The position numbers and the translations under genes were made by a program. From an uncultured Clostridia bacterium (lineage in GTDB: Bacteria; Bacillota; Clostridia; Monoglobales; Monoglobaceae), in contig CANQQJ010000003.1 of NCBI GenBank assembly GCA_947625905.1, positions 55,992 through 119,991 on the forward strand: a stretch of 64,000 nucleotides of DNA, in the 5' to 3' direction. This document shows, piece after piece, positions 52,331 to 61,977 of this stretch. Under the pieces are notes generated by a model, which searched no databases, was not told the origin of the DNA, and saw only the letters and a program-made list of their open reading frames with translations. Each line of letters opens with the position of its first letter. Within the stretch, counting starts at the first letter, position 1.

Positions 52331-55300
52331 ATGAAAAAATTATTGTCATATATTTTGATATTATGCGTGGCATTTTCCGTATTTTCGATTTGTCCGATAT
52401 TCGCGGAAGGCGATGCGGTCCCTTCGGAGAGCGCCGCGCTTTCGCAGGATCCGGTTCCCGCCGCGGTGCCTGACCCGCTGCCTGCCTTCCCCGGCGCCGA
52501 GGGCGGAGGAAAATACTCAAAAGGCGCAAGAGGAGCTTTGGAAAGCGGCGGCGCCGTTGAGGTGTATCATGTGACGAATCTCGACCCCGACGGCCCGGGC
52601 AGTTTGGCCGACGCGGTTGGCGACGGCGTGACGGTCGGTGATGATTCCGACACGGTCGGCAGGATCGTTGTGTTCGATGTGGGCGGAATTATCGACGTGC
52701 CCGACACTCTTTATATCAACAGAAACAACATAACGCTTTTGGGGCAGACCGCGCCGGGCGACGGAATAACTCTGACGGGCGGCGATCTAAGGATCGGCAA
52801 CGGCAGAAAAAATGTTATCATCCGCTATATGCGGGTGCGCCCCACCAACAAGAACGGCGGCGAGTATGACGGTATAGGCGGCCAGTGGAACCAAGACGTT
52901 ATCATAGACCACTGCTCAACGAGCTGGTTCGTGGACGAGGGCTTGACGCTTTACGCGGGCAACTCGGAGAACGCCACATACAAGCAGGGTCAGCGCCTCA
53001 CTGTTCAGGACACGATCACCGCGGAGAGCATGAGGATATCGGGGCATTTTAAGGGCGCGCACGGCTACGGCGGAATTTTGGGCGGCACGAACGCCACCTA
53101 CTATCGCAATCTTTTTGCCCACCATGACAGCCGCTCGCCCAGACTTGACAGAGTGCTGCAAAAGACGGATATTCAAAACAACATGATCTACAACTGGGGA
53201 GTTACCAACTCGGCATACGGCGGCGAGCCTACCTCTCCCCACAATCAGATACTTAATCCCTCAAAGATCAACTATGCCAACAATTATTACAGCTTCGGCC
53301 CAAGCACACGCGAGGACAGGAAGCCGAGAATTTATGACCTTGACAAGCTGGCCAAAACGGTTGACGGCGTTACATACAAGAGCCAATTTTATATGGAAAA
53401 CAATTATGTGGACGGCTATTCCGACGTAACTGCCAACAACTGGCTCGATAAGGCGGTCAACAAGGGCGCAAATCAAGTCGAAAGAATGAATGTGCCGTTC
53501 CTGCTCGGCGACGAGCTTTATCCCGATCTCAGCGTCAGCGAGGTTATCCCGGGCGCCGAGGTCAAGGACGCGATACTTCCCGGGATAGGAGCAACTCTGC
53601 CCAAGCGCGACGCGATCGACGCCAGAATAATCGCCGACGCGAAAAACAGGACCGGCAGGATAATCAACAATTCCGATGAGGTCGGCGGTATCACGGGCTT
53701 TGAAAAAGTTGAAAAGCCGTTTGTGATCCCCGCGGATTGGAAGACCGAAAACGGCATGGGAAGCGCGAAGGACGAAGATATTATACAAGACGGCGCAAAC
53801 GCGGGCTACACATGGATAGAGGCGTATGTTAACGATTGGACGGCCGAGCAGAGCCAAACGCCGCCGACCAATCCCGAGATAATCGTCACGTCGCCCGCGA
53901 TCGCCTCCGTAAACGGAAGCATCGGCGGCACGACCGTAAACAAAGGAAATTGGTCTGTTATTAACGACACGCAGACCGTGGCATATAAGGCGCAGGCTTC
54001 TCCGGTCGGAAGCACCGCGATCACCAAAATGGAGCTTTGGGACGGCCCGAATATGATCAAAGAATACCCGGGAGCCTCGTCGATAGACGACGCGGTATCC
54101 CTCGATATCGGCGAGCATTATCTTTCCTGCATGGCGTATAACGACGCGGGCGAGAGCACCCGCAGCACGACCTCGATAGTATACGTTAACGGCACAAAAG
54201 CTCCCGAGGGCTGGCAGATGGCAAAGATCGGCTCGCCCACATTCGGAAACGGAGCGGTTTCGGTCGATGAAAACGGCATATACACCATAGGCGGCAGCGG
54301 AAAGATCGGCGGCACGGCCGATAAGTGCAGCTTTATGTACAAGCAGATGAGCGGTAATTTTGATATTTCGATCAAGCTCGATTCGGTTCCCGCAAACGAG
54401 AACGGACCTGTTGTCGGCCTTATGGTCCGCAGCAGTTTGGACGCCAACTCGATCTCCGCGGCTCTGGTAGACGGCTGGATAAAGCTCGGCAGGAACCCGA
54501 GGATCGTTGCCAGAACCAAAAAAGGCGGGGCTCTCGCGGTCGATAATGACCAAAAATACGATGATTTAAAAGACGGAAAATCGAGTAATAGGGACAGTGA
54601 CCAGAAAATAGGTATTTTCTTTGAGGATAAAAACGGCGGCGTTGTATCCGCGAATAATTTGGGCGAGTATAACGACGGAAACAAAAAGGGTTACAACTGG
54701 CTGCCCGGCGAAGCGCACGAGCTTCCGAACTATCTCAGGATCCAGCGCGACGGCGACAATCTGGTGTTCTCGGTCTCAAATGACGGAGAGGACTACACCG
54801 ACAATATCAGACAGCCCTATATCATGAACATCAACGGCCTTCCCGAGACTATGTATGTCGGCGTCGCGATTGACTCGCACCAGGGCCAGTCGGACGCGTC
54901 GCCCAAGGCGTATTATTCGATGGCGAGCTTCAGCGATTTGAAGCTTGACAACAATTCCAACTTTGAGGGTCTGCCAACGCCCGGACCGACGCCCACTCCG
55001 GCGCCCACGATCGAACCCGGTACCGCCGCGCAATACGATCTTTGGAAAGTCGGTCAAGCAAAAGAAAATGTTAATGACGGCGAGAAGGCATATGTTAATT
55101 ATAACGGTAAGGACGCTCTTTTAGTAAAAAGCAGGAATGTTTATCTGACCCTTAGTGATCCGATTAAGTCGGGAAAAGTTGTCTTCGGCACAGATGTGTA
55201 TATAGACAAGACCGTATCCAGAAACTTTAGAATATACCTTGAGAACGGCAGCGGTATCCTATCCGACGCATCTAAGGTTCTGGCCGAGGTAGTGAATAAC

Positions 55301-55876
55301 GACGGCGTGAGCAACGGAGGTAAAATTATAAATTACGGACCGGGTACGGGAACTGCGGGTCCGGCACTGTTCACATATGATGACTTGAGCGAAAGTTCAT
55401 GGGTCAATTTTAAGATAACCTTAGATTATGACAAAGCTGACGCCGCGGACTTTATTACGGTATCAGCCACGCTGCCTGACGGAACTGTTCTCGGCACAGC
55501 TTCGATGCCCGTCATCGAGGGAAGGGATGTGACTCTTAAACAAATCAGACTGGTGCAGACGGCCGCTCCGGCGTACTTTGCCAATATGAGACTTGAAAAA
55601 GAGTTTTCGAGCGAAAAGGTATTCTATGTGAGCGAGCCCATCATGGACGGCAGAACAGTCAATGCGGTGATAAAGAACATTGGCGGACAGGGAGACGCTT
55701 TGTTTATAGCGGCAGCGTACGAAAACGGCGCTTTGGCGGACGCGAAGTTCGCTGAGATACCCGTGTCTGACTCGGATTATGTCGTCAGCGGTATGGCCTT
55801 TGACAAGGATTATACCGACGTCAGGTTCTATCTCTGGAGCAGCGGAGATCTGCGGCCGTATACCAATGTCAGATAA
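52331..55876 (+). CDS. Secreted pectate lyase-like (PL1-type) beta-helix protein with accessory domains
   Basis: This 1181-aa protein has AGGAGGG before its ATG and a signal peptide (1-25). Residues about 50-430 are a right-handed beta-helix of the pectate lyase type: FPGAEGGGKYSKGARG, VYHVTNLDPDGPGSLADAV, NNITLLGQTAPGDGITL, NVIIRYMRVRP, VIIDHCSTSWFVDEG and YYRNLFAHHDSRSPRL. Then come an Ig-like domain (about 515-630), a LamG/DUF1349-like sandwich (about 635-870), a Pro/Thr linker (PGPTPTPAPTIEPG) and two further beta modules (about 895-1180). There is no SLH domain, so it may be freely secreted or held by its binding modules. Substrate: pectate or a related uronan, inferred from the helix type. 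Confidence 0.85.
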   Translation: MKKLLSYILILCVAFSVFSICPIFAEGDAVPSESAALSQDPVPAAVPDPLPAFPGAEGGGKYSKGARGALESGGAVEVYHVTNLDPDGPGSLADAVGDGVTVGDDSDTVGRIVVFDVGGIIDVPDTLYINRNNITLLGQTAPGDGITLTGGDLRIGNGRKNVIIRYMRVRPTNKNGGEYDGIGGQWNQDVIIDHCSTSWFVDEGLTLYAGNSENATYKQGQRLTVQDTITAESMRISGHFKGAHGYGGILGGTNATYYRNLFAHHDSRSPRLDRVLQKTDIQNNMIYNWGVTNSAYGGEPTSPHNQILNPSKINYANNYYSFGPSTREDRKPRIYDLDKLAKTVDGVTYKSQFYMENNYVDGYSDVTANNWLDKAVNKGANQVERMNVPFLLGDELYPDLSVSEVIPGAEVKDAILPGIGATLPKRDAIDARIIADAKNRTGRIINNSDEVGGITGFEKVEKPFVIPADWKTENGMGSAKDEDIIQDGANAGYTWIEAYVNDWTAEQSQTPPTNPEIIVTSPAIASVNGSIGGTTVNKGNWSVINDTQTVAYKAQASPVGSTAITKMELWDGPNMIKEYPGASSIDDAVSLDIGEHYLSCMAYNDAGESTRSTTSIVYVNGTKAPEGWQMAKIGSPTFGNGAVSVDENGIYTIGGSGKIGGTADKCSFMYKQMSGNFDISIKLDSVPANENGPVVGLMVRSSLDANSISAALVDGWIKLGRNPRIVARTKKGGALAVDNDQKYDDLKDGKSSNRDSDQKIGIFFEDKNGGVVSANNLGEYNDGNKKGYNWLPGEAHELPNYLRIQRDGDNLVFSVSNDGEDYTDNIRQPYIMNINGLPETMYVGVAIDSHQGQSDASPKAYYSMASFSDLKLDNNSNFEGLPTPGPTPTPAPTIEPGTAAQYDLWKVGQAKENVNDGEKAYVNYNGKDALLVKSRNVYLTLSDPIKSGKVVFGTDVYIDKTVSRNFRIYLENGSGILSDASKVLAEVVNNDGVSNGGKIINYGPGTGTAGPALFTYDDLSESSWVNFKITLDYDKADAADFITVSATLPDGTVLGTASMPVIEGRDVTLKQIRLVQTAAPAYFANMRLEKEFSSEKVFYVSEPIMDGRTVNAVIKNIGGQGDALFIAAAYENGALADAKFAEIPVSDSDYVVSGMAFDKDYTDVRFYLWSSGDLRPYTNVR

Positions 55877-55881
55877 CACAA

Positions 55882-55910
55882 AAAGCGGGCGGCAAATTGC
55901 CGCCCGCTTT
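55882..55910. terminator. Bidirectional terminator between pectate lyase and isomerase genes
   Basis: The 13-bp perfect stem AAAGCGGGCGGCA/TGCCGCCCGCTTT lies in a 47-bp gap between converging genes and has A/T runs on both sides. Confidence 0.9.
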
Positions 55911-55923
55911 AATATTATCTTTT

Positions 55924-57411
55924 TTAGCTCCACGGGTTTTCTGTGGGATATCTCACGCCCTTGGGCTGATTGTATCCGATCTCCTCAACGGGAACACCGA
56001 TGTACTTGAACACCTCAAACAGCTCTTTGCCGAAGTGTCCGAACGCAACCGCGCCGTGGTGCGGATAGTTTTTCTCGATAAGCACGTGGCGGTAGAACCG
56101 TCCCATCTCGGGGATCGCGAATACGCCGATCGAGCCGAACGAGCGGGTTGCGACGGGCAGAACCTCGCCGTTTGCGATATAACCGCGCAGCTTGGCGTCG
56201 GATGTGCTCTGGAGGCGGAAGAACGTGATGTCTCCGGGAGCGATGTCGCCCTCGAGAGTGCCGTTGGTTACCTCAACGGGCAGGCTTCTCGCCATGATCT
56301 TCTGGTACTTCATCGAGCAGGCCGCCAGCTTGGACGAGCAGGTGTTTCCGCAGTGGAAGCCCATAAACGTGTCTTTGTGGGTGTAGTCGAACTTGCCCTC
56401 GATGTCCTCTTTGAACATGTCGGCGGGAACCGAGTTGTTGATGTCAAGCAGCGTCACCGCGTCCTCGCTTACGCAGGTTCCGATGTACTCGCTGAGGCAG
56501 CCGTAGATGTCTACCTCGCAGGATACGGGGATTCCGCGGCCCGTGAGACGGCTGTTCACATAGCAGGGAACAAAACCGAACTGGGTCTGGAACGCGGGCC
56601 AGCACTTGCCGGCTACCGCAACATATTTCTTGGAGCCCTTGTGGTTTTCGATCCAGTCGAGCAGGGTCAGCTCATACTGCGCCAGTTTGGGCAGTATCTC
56701 GGGCTTCATGTTGCCCTCGCCAAGCTCTTTTTCCATGTCGGCCACAACCTCGGGTATTCTCTCGTCGCCCGCGTGATTGTTGAATGACTCGAACAAGTCG
56801 AGCTCCGAGTTTTCCTCGATCTCAACGCCGAGCTTAAACAGCTGATAGATGGGCGCGTTGCAGGCCATGAAGTTTAAGGGTCTGGGTCCGAAGGAGATTA
56901 TCTTGAGATCCGACAGACCGATAACCGCTCTGGCGATCGGCAGGAATTCGTGGATCATTTCGGCGCATTCCTCGGCGTTGCCCACGGGATATTCGGGGAT
57001 ATACGCCTTTGTGCCTCTCAGATACAGATTGTAGCTGGCGTTGAGCATGCCGCAGTATGCGTCGCCTCTGTCGTCGCTGAGGCAGCCGATGCTCTCCTCC
57101 GCGGCGGCCACGAACATTTTGGGGCCCTCGAACTGCTGGGCCAGCATAGTCTCCGAGATCTCGGGGCCGAAGTTGCCAAGATATACGCAAAGCGCGTTGC
57201 AGCCCGCTTTTTTGATGTCTTCAAGCGCCTGCTGCATATGTATCTCGCTTTCAACGATGCAGACGGGACATTCATAAATATCCGCCGAGTCGTATTTGCC
57301 GGCGTAAGCCTTAACGAGCGCCTCGCGTCTGCTCACGGACAGAGACTCGGGGAAACAGTCGCGGCTTACGGCCACAATACCGATTTTAACTTTTGGAATG
57401 TTGTTGATCAT
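55924..57411 (-). CDS. L-fucose/L-arabinose isomerase-family protein
   Basis: This 495-aa protein has GGAGG eight bases before its ATG. The N-terminal KIGIVAVSRDCFPESL, GCNALCVYLGNFGPEISETMLAQQF and the C-terminal metal/substrate region (DTFMGFHCGNTCSSKL, FFRLQSTSDAKLRGYIANGEV, RHVLIEKNYPHHGAVAFGHFGKELFEVFKYIGV) match the FucI/AraA superfamily. They fit the group annotated as 'fucose isomerase-like' that is common beside plant-sugar genes. The exact sugar cannot be read; fucose, arabinose or a related deoxy sugar from pectin side chains would fit the neighbours. It is a single gene with its own promoter. Confidence 0.85.
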   Translation of the reverse strand: MINNIPKVKIGIVAVSRDCFPESLSVSRREALVKAYAGKYDSADIYECPVCIVESEIHMQQALEDIKKAGCNALCVYLGNFGPEISETMLAQQFEGPKMFVAAAEESIGCLSDDRGDAYCGMLNASYNLYLRGTKAYIPEYPVGNAEECAEMIHEFLPIARAVIGLSDLKIISFGPRPLNFMACNAPIYQLFKLGVEIEENSELDLFESFNNHAGDERIPEVVADMEKELGEGNMKPEILPKLAQYELTLLDWIENHKGSKKYVAVAGKCWPAFQTQFGFVPCYVNSRLTGRGIPVSCEVDIYGCLSEYIGTCVSEDAVTLLDINNSVPADMFKEDIEGKFDYTHKDTFMGFHCGNTCSSKLAACSMKYQKIMARSLPVEVTNGTLEGDIAPGDITFFRLQSTSDAKLRGYIANGEVLPVATRSFGSIGVFAIPEMGRFYRHVLIEKNYPHHGAVAFGHFGKELFEVFKYIGVPVEEIGYNQPKGVRYPTENPWS

Positions 57412-57457
57412 ATTAGTAACCTCCGTTTATTTAAAATTTTATAATATTCTACAGTAT

Positions 57458-57486
57458 ATTTTAATATATATTTTTCGGCAAGTCAA
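57458..57486 (-). promoter_or_regulatory. Promoter of the isomerase gene
   Basis: The minus strand reads TTGACT (57481-57486), 17 bp, TAAAAT (57458-57463). Confidence 0.75.
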
Positions 57487-57493
57487 CAAAAAC

Positions 57494-58726
57494 TTATATT
57501 ATTAGCTTGATTTTCGCCACTCTGCGGTTCTCCATGCTTGTTACCATAACTTTGTGGCCGTTGTATTCAAACCTGTCGCCCAGCTCGGGCATTCTGGCCA
57601 GCTTTTCCATGACCCAGCCCGAAACCGTGTTCGGGTCGTCGTCATCGGGCTCCTCGCCTATAAGCTCCATAAAGTCCTCAAGGTCGGACGAACCCAGCAC
57701 CTCATATACGCCGTCCGACAACTTTTTAAAGTTCTCGACGAATTTGTCGTGCTCGTCCCATATCTCGCCCACAAGCTCCTCAAGCACGTCCTCAAGGGTC
57801 ACGATACCCTCGGTTCCGCCATACTCGTCCACAACCACGGCGAAGTGGTTCTTGGATTTTTGCAGCGTTTTGATAAGGTCCGAAACGCTCATTGAGGGCA
57901 GAATGTAGTTGACGGGAGATATAATATCGTCGATCTTTTCGCCCGTGCCCTTCTGCATCTGGTGGAACAGGTCCTTTTGGTGGATAACGCCGATTATATT
58001 GTCGATCGTGTCCTTAAACACGGGCAGACGCGAATATCCGGTGTCCAGAAATGTGTCGATTATCTCGCTTCTGTCGGTGCCCAGCTCCACGGCGCAGACG
58101 TCTATCCTCGGGGTCAGTATGTCCTCGACCTCGCGGTCGTTGAACTCGATTGCGCTCTTGATGAGGTCGCGCTCCTCGGGATCTATCTCGCCTCCGCTCT
58201 CCGCCTCGTCAACAATAGTGATCAGCTCTTCCTCGGTAATGCCCCCGCCGTCGTCCGACTTGACGATCTTGTCGATCAGTTTTTTCCACAATCCGAACAG
58301 ATAGTTAAACGGCGTGAGAATGACCGCGAAAAACGAAATAGGCTTCGACACCGCGATAGCGAATTTTTCGGGGCTTTCCTTTGCCACGTTTTTGGGTGTG
58401 ATCTCGCCGAAAATAAGGACGAGAACCGTCATAACAACGGTCGAGACCGTGACGCCCGCGTTTCCCAAAAGGCTCGTGAAAAGCACGGTCGCGAGAGATG
58501 ATGAGAGGATGTTAACAATATTGTTTCCGATCAGAATAGTGGACAACAGTCTGTCATAGTTGTCCGAAAGCCTGTCAACAAGCTTCGCCTTTTTGTTGCC
58601 CTCTTTGGCAAGGTTCTTTATACGAATACGATTAATTGATGTGTACGCTGTTTCGGTCGCGGAAAAAAACGCCGAAAAAGCGATAAGAAAAATAATTACA
58701 AGGCTAAGCCCGACATAACTGTCCAT
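57494..58726 (-). CDS. CNNM/CorC-family membrane protein with CBS domains
   Basis: This 410-aa protein has an N-terminal DUF21/CNNM membrane domain with about four hydrophobic segments (residues 1-150; [21 protein letters not shown]). A cytoplasmic CBS pair follows (about 205-330; [70 protein letters not shown]). The C-terminal CorC/HlyC domain is at about 340-410. This family is linked to Mg2+ (and Co2+) efflux; the older name 'hemolysin' is misleading. It is divergent from the metal P-type ATPase and has its own promoter. Confidence 0.93.
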   Translation of the reverse strand: MDSYVGLSLVIIFLIAFSAFFSATETAYTSINRIRIKNLAKEGNKKAKLVDRLSDNYDRLLSTILIGNNIVNILSSSLATVLFTSLLGNAGVTVSTVVMTVLVLIFGEITPKNVAKESPEKFAIAVSKPISFFAVILTPFNYLFGLWKKLIDKIVKSDDGGGITEEELITIVDEAESGGEIDPEERDLIKSAIEFNDREVEDILTPRIDVCAVELGTDRSEIIDTFLDTGYSRLPVFKDTIDNIIGVIHQKDLFHQMQKGTGEKIDDIISPVNYILPSMSVSDLIKTLQKSKNHFAVVVDEYGGTEGIVTLEDVLEELVGEIWDEHDKFVENFKKLSDGVYEVLGSSDLEDFMELIGEEPDDDDPNTVSGWVMEKLARMPELGDRFEYNGHKVMVTSMENRRVAKIKLII

Positions 58727-58789
58727 AATAAGCCGGTGCGCGGAAAAGCCGCGCCGCTCCTTTCTTTTATATAAAATTTTACAAATAAC

Positions 58790-58818
58790 ATTATATCACC
58801 GCCCTTTATAAAAGTCAA
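58790..58818 (-). promoter_or_regulatory. Promoter of the CNNM gene
   Basis: The minus strand reads TTGACT (58813-58818), 17 bp, TATAAT (58790-58795). A hairpin GCGCGGAAAAGCCGCGC lies in the leader. Confidence 0.85.
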
Positions 58819-58857
58819 TATATCAAAAAATAATTAAAATTTTTTTAACAATTTCTC

Positions 58858-58886
58858 TTGACAACGATATAATACAGTGGTATTAT
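58858..58886 (+). promoter_or_regulatory. Promoter of the metal ATPase gene
   Basis: TTGACA (58858-58863), 17 bp, TATTAT (58881-58886), immediately upstream of the TGAACA operator. Confidence 0.8.
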
Positions 58887-58900
58887 ATCAATATAACAAT

Positions 58901-58914
58901 TGAACAGATGTTCA
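58901..58914 (+). promoter_or_regulatory. Putative ArsR/SmtB-family operator
   Basis: The perfect inverted repeat TGAACA-GA-TGTTCA lies 15 bp after the -10, where a bound repressor would block transcription. TGAACA/TGTTCA half-sites are typical of CzrA/CadC-like metal sensors. No ArsR gene is in this window. Confidence 0.7.
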
Positions 58915-58947
58915 GATGTTTAGATGAAGTCAAGGGAGGACATAATA

Positions 58948-61065
58948 ATGAAAAGCGATGAGCATAAAAAAGATAAAGTCGTCACAAAAAAATATAAGAT
59001 CGAGAATCTCGACTGCGCCAACTGCGGCGCGAAGATCGAAAAGCTCATATCCGAGATGGACGGTGTGAGCGCGGCGGCGCTGTCGTTTCCGCTGATGCGC
59101 CTTTCGGTCACCGCCGATGATCCCGACAAGCTGATGCCCGCCATACTCAAGACCGCGCGCACGATAGAGGACGAGATAAGCTTCACGCCCGAGGAGCAAA
59201 AGCGGGAGGAAGAGGATGATGACGAAAAATCCGAGCTTATAACTCTTATCGTCGGAGCCGCGCTGTATATAGCGGCGCTTGTTCTCGGCGCTTTTGGGGT
59301 ATTTGATTCGGCGGAGTGGATAAAGATCGCGCTGCTTGCGGCGGCGTATCTGACGCTGGGCGGCGGAGTGCTGCTGACGGCGGGGAAAAATATCCTGAGA
59401 GGCAGGGTATTTGACGAGAACTTTCTGATGGCGATAGCCACGCTCGGCGCGTTCGCGATACGCGAATACCCCGAGGCGGTCGGCGTTATGCTGTTTTTCA
59501 GAATAGGCGAGCTGTTTGAGGATATAGCGGTCAAGCGCAGCCGCGGCAAGATAATGGAGGCCGCCGACATGCGCCCCGACACGGTGAATCTGATAAGCGG
59601 CGAAGATGTTAAAACCATTCCCGCCGAAAACGCCGCGATCGGCGATATAATTCTTGTGCGACCCGGCGACAGAGTGCCGCTGGACGGAACGATAGTCGAG
59701 GGCGAGACTGGGATCGACACCTCGGCTGTGACCGGAGAGCCGCTGCCCGTGCGTGCGGCCGCGGGCGACAAGGTCGTCTCGGGCTGCGTCAACACAAGCG
59801 GCGCTATAAAGGTTCGAGTGGACAGCGAGCTTCGGGATTCGATGGTATCTCGCATTCTCGAGTCGGTCGAGAGCGCGGCCGAGAGCAAGCCGAAGATCGA
59901 CGCGTTCATCACGAGATTCGCCGCGATATACACGCCTATCGTTGTGGCGGTCGCGCTGATCACGGCGTTTGTTATCCCGCTTGTGACGCACGGTGAGTTC
60001 TACCCGTGGATATACACCGCGCTGACGTTTTTGGTAATGAGCTGCCCGTGCGCGCTGGTGCTCAGCGTGCCTCTGGCGTTTTTCTGCGGCATAGGCAGAG
60101 CGTCAAAGTCAGGCATATTGTTTAAGGGCGGCATCGTTATGGAGCAGCTTGCGAACATAAAGGCCGTGGTCATGGACAAAACCGGAACTGTTACCGAGGG
60201 CAGATTCGCTGTCCGCGATATAGACGGAGCGACAGACGAAAATACGATTTTAGCTCTCGCGGCGTCGGCAGAGCTTGATTCCACCCATCCGATCGGAGTC
60301 AGCATAGTTTCCGAGGCGCGCGGGCGCGGGATCGAGCCGAGCCGTCCCGAATCTGTGCGGGAGATCTCGGGCAAAGGCATAAAGGCGGTTATCGGCGGAG
60401 ACGAGGTCCTTGTCGGCAGCGAGAAGCTCCTTTCGGAAAACGGTATCGAGACCGCCTCAAGCCCCGCTAATCCGGGCACAACGGTTTATATTGCCTCGGG
60501 CGGCAAATACGTCGGACACGTAACGGTCGCCGACGCCGTGAAAGAGGGAGCGGCCGAGGCGGTCGCAGGGCTGAATCGCGGCGGAATAAAAACAGCCATG
60601 CTCACCGGAGACGCCGAATCTGCCGCCGAGGCGGTCGCGAAGCAGACGGGCATCGAAAAGGCGTACGCCGAACTTTTGCCCGCCGACAAACTCGACAAGC
60701 TGCGCGAGATACGCGCCGAGAGCGGCAGCGTCATGTTCGTGGGCGACGGAATAAACGACGCGCCCGTCCTGGCGGGCGCGGATGTCGGAGCGGCCATGGG
60801 CAGCGGAGCCGACGCGGCCATCGAGGCTGCCGACGTGGTGTTCATGGGCTCGAACCCCGAGGCGGTACCCGAGTCGATCGCGATATCAAAAAGCACCGCC
60901 CGTATCGCCAAACAGAATGTGGTGTTCGCGCTGGCGATAAAAATAGCGGTCATGATACTGGGCATCACGGGTATCTACTCAAACATGTGGCTGGCGGTAT
61001 TTGCCGACACGGGCGTGGCCATGCTCTGTATACTGAATTCCGTCAGGATGTTGTTTAAAAAATAA
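58948..61065 (+). CDS. cadA: Heavy-metal P1B-type ATPase (Zn/Cd/Pb exporter-like)
   Basis: This protein is 705 aa from ATG 58948, eight bases after GGGAGG (the track ATG at 58924 lies before that site). The N-terminal HMA domain has ENLDCANCGAKIEKL. An acidic linker (EEQKREEEDDDEKSE), membrane helices, the actuator TGEP (SAVTGEPLPV), CPC metal site (MSCPCALVLSVP), phosphorylation DKTGTVTEG, nucleotide-binding HPIG (THPIGVSIV) and GDGINDAPVLAGADVGAAMG follow. The CPC motif plus a C-terminal MILGITGIYSNMWLAVFADTGV (Asp in the last helices) fits the Zn2+/Cd2+/Pb2+ subgroup rather than copper pumps. Regulation by an ArsR-type repressor is suggested by the operator. Confidence 0.92.
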   Translation: MKSDEHKKDKVVTKKYKIENLDCANCGAKIEKLISEMDGVSAAALSFPLMRLSVTADDPDKLMPAILKTARTIEDEISFTPEEQKREEEDDDEKSELITLIVGAALYIAALVLGAFGVFDSAEWIKIALLAAAYLTLGGGVLLTAGKNILRGRVFDENFLMAIATLGAFAIREYPEAVGVMLFFRIGELFEDIAVKRSRGKIMEAADMRPDTVNLISGEDVKTIPAENAAIGDIILVRPGDRVPLDGTIVEGETGIDTSAVTGEPLPVRAAAGDKVVSGCVNTSGAIKVRVDSELRDSMVSRILESVESAAESKPKIDAFITRFAAIYTPIVVAVALITAFVIPLVTHGEFYPWIYTALTFLVMSCPCALVLSVPLAFFCGIGRASKSGILFKGGIVMEQLANIKAVVMDKTGTVTEGRFAVRDIDGATDENTILALAASAELDSTHPIGVSIVSEARGRGIEPSRPESVREISGKGIKAVIGGDEVLVGSEKLLSENGIETASSPANPGTTVYIASGGKYVGHVTVADAVKEGAAEAVAGLNRGGIKTAMLTGDAESAAEAVAKQTGIEKAYAELLPADKLDKLREIRAESGSVMFVGDGINDAPVLAGADVGAAMGSGADAAIEAADVVFMGSNPEAVPESIAISKSTARIAKQNVVFALAIKIAVMILGITGIYSNMWLAVFADTGVAMLCILNSVRMLFKK

Positions 61066-61079
61066 AGGTGAAAAATTCA

Positions 61080-61109
61080 AGGCGCGCCGCTAAAAAATGC
61101 GGCGCGCCT
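61080..61109. terminator. Terminator between metal ATPase and folD
   Basis: The 11-bp stem AGGCGCGCCGC/GCGGCGCGCCT with loop TAAAAAAT lies between converging genes. A T-rich stretch follows on the plus strand (TGTGTTGTGTTTTTT). Confidence 0.8.
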
Positions 61110-61128
61110 GTGTTGTGTTTTTTAAATT

Positions 61129-61977
61129 TTACTTCATATGTTTTTTCGAGGCCGTGACTGTGTTGCGCATCAGCATGGCGACCGTCATCGGACCCACGCC
61201 GCCGGGGACGGGCGTAATCGCTCCCGCGATCGGCTCAACCTCGTCAAAGTCCACATCGCCGCACAGCTTTCCGTTTTCGTCTCTGTCCATGCCCACGTCG
61301 ATAACGACCGCGCCGGGCTTCACCATGTCTGCTTTGACAAATTTGGTGATGCCCACCGCCGCGACCAGAATGTCGGCGCGCTTTGTAATTTCGGCGAGGT
61401 TTTGGGTGTGCGAGTGGCAGGTCGTCACCGTGCCGTTTTCGTGGAGCAGCAGCATAGACATCGGTTTGCCCACAATATTGCTGCGGCCGATCACGACGCA
61501 GTTCTTGCCGTCAACGCTGACGCCGCTCTCGTGTATCAGCTCCATTATGCCCGCCGGGGTGCAGGGCAGAAAGTCATAGTCGCCTATCATTATCTTGCCC
61601 ACGTTGACGGGATGGAAGGCGTCAACGTCTTTGTCGGGCCTGATATTGTTTATGATAACGCTGTCGTCAAGGTGCTCGGGCAGCGGCAGCTGCACCAGAA
61701 CACCGTCTATCTTGTCGTCGTTATTGAGCTTTTCGACCAAATCAAGCAGCTCGCGCTCGGTGGTTTCCGCGGGCAGTCTGTGTATTTCGGAATAAATGCC
61801 CAGGTCTTCGCAGGCTTTTTCCTTGTTGCGCACATAGACCTTCGAGGCCGAGTCGTCGCCGACCAGGACCACCGCGAGGCCGGTTTGTTTGCCTTGAGCC
61901 TTAAGCTCCGCCGCCTCGTCCCTGAGCTCGTCCTTTACTCTTTGTGACACGATTTTTCCGCTGAGAATTTTTGCCAT
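61129..61977 (-). CDS. folD: Methylenetetrahydrofolate dehydrogenase / methenyl-THF cyclohydrolase
   Basis: This 282-aa bifunctional enzyme interconverts one-carbon folates, giving the 10-formyl-THF needed by purN and purH. It has [18 protein letters not shown] (catalytic Lys in YVRNKEKAC), [56 protein letters not shown] and [25 protein letters not shown] lies ten bases before ATG. The 5' 77 bases overlap the 3' end of the radical SAM gene in another frame. Confidence 0.96.
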   Translation of the reverse strand: MAKILSGKIVSQRVKDELRDEAAELKAQGKQTGLAVVLVGDDSASKVYVRNKEKACEDLGIYSEIHRLPAETTERELLDLVEKLNNDDKIDGVLVQLPLPEHLDDSVIINNIRPDKDVDAFHPVNVGKIMIGDYDFLPCTPAGIMELIHESGVSVDGKNCVVIGRSNIVGKPMSMLLLHENGTVTTCHSHTQNLAEITKRADILVAAVGITKFVKADMVKPGAVVIDVGMDRDENGKLCGDVDFDEVEPIAGAITPVPGGVGPMTVAMLMRNTVTASKKHMK

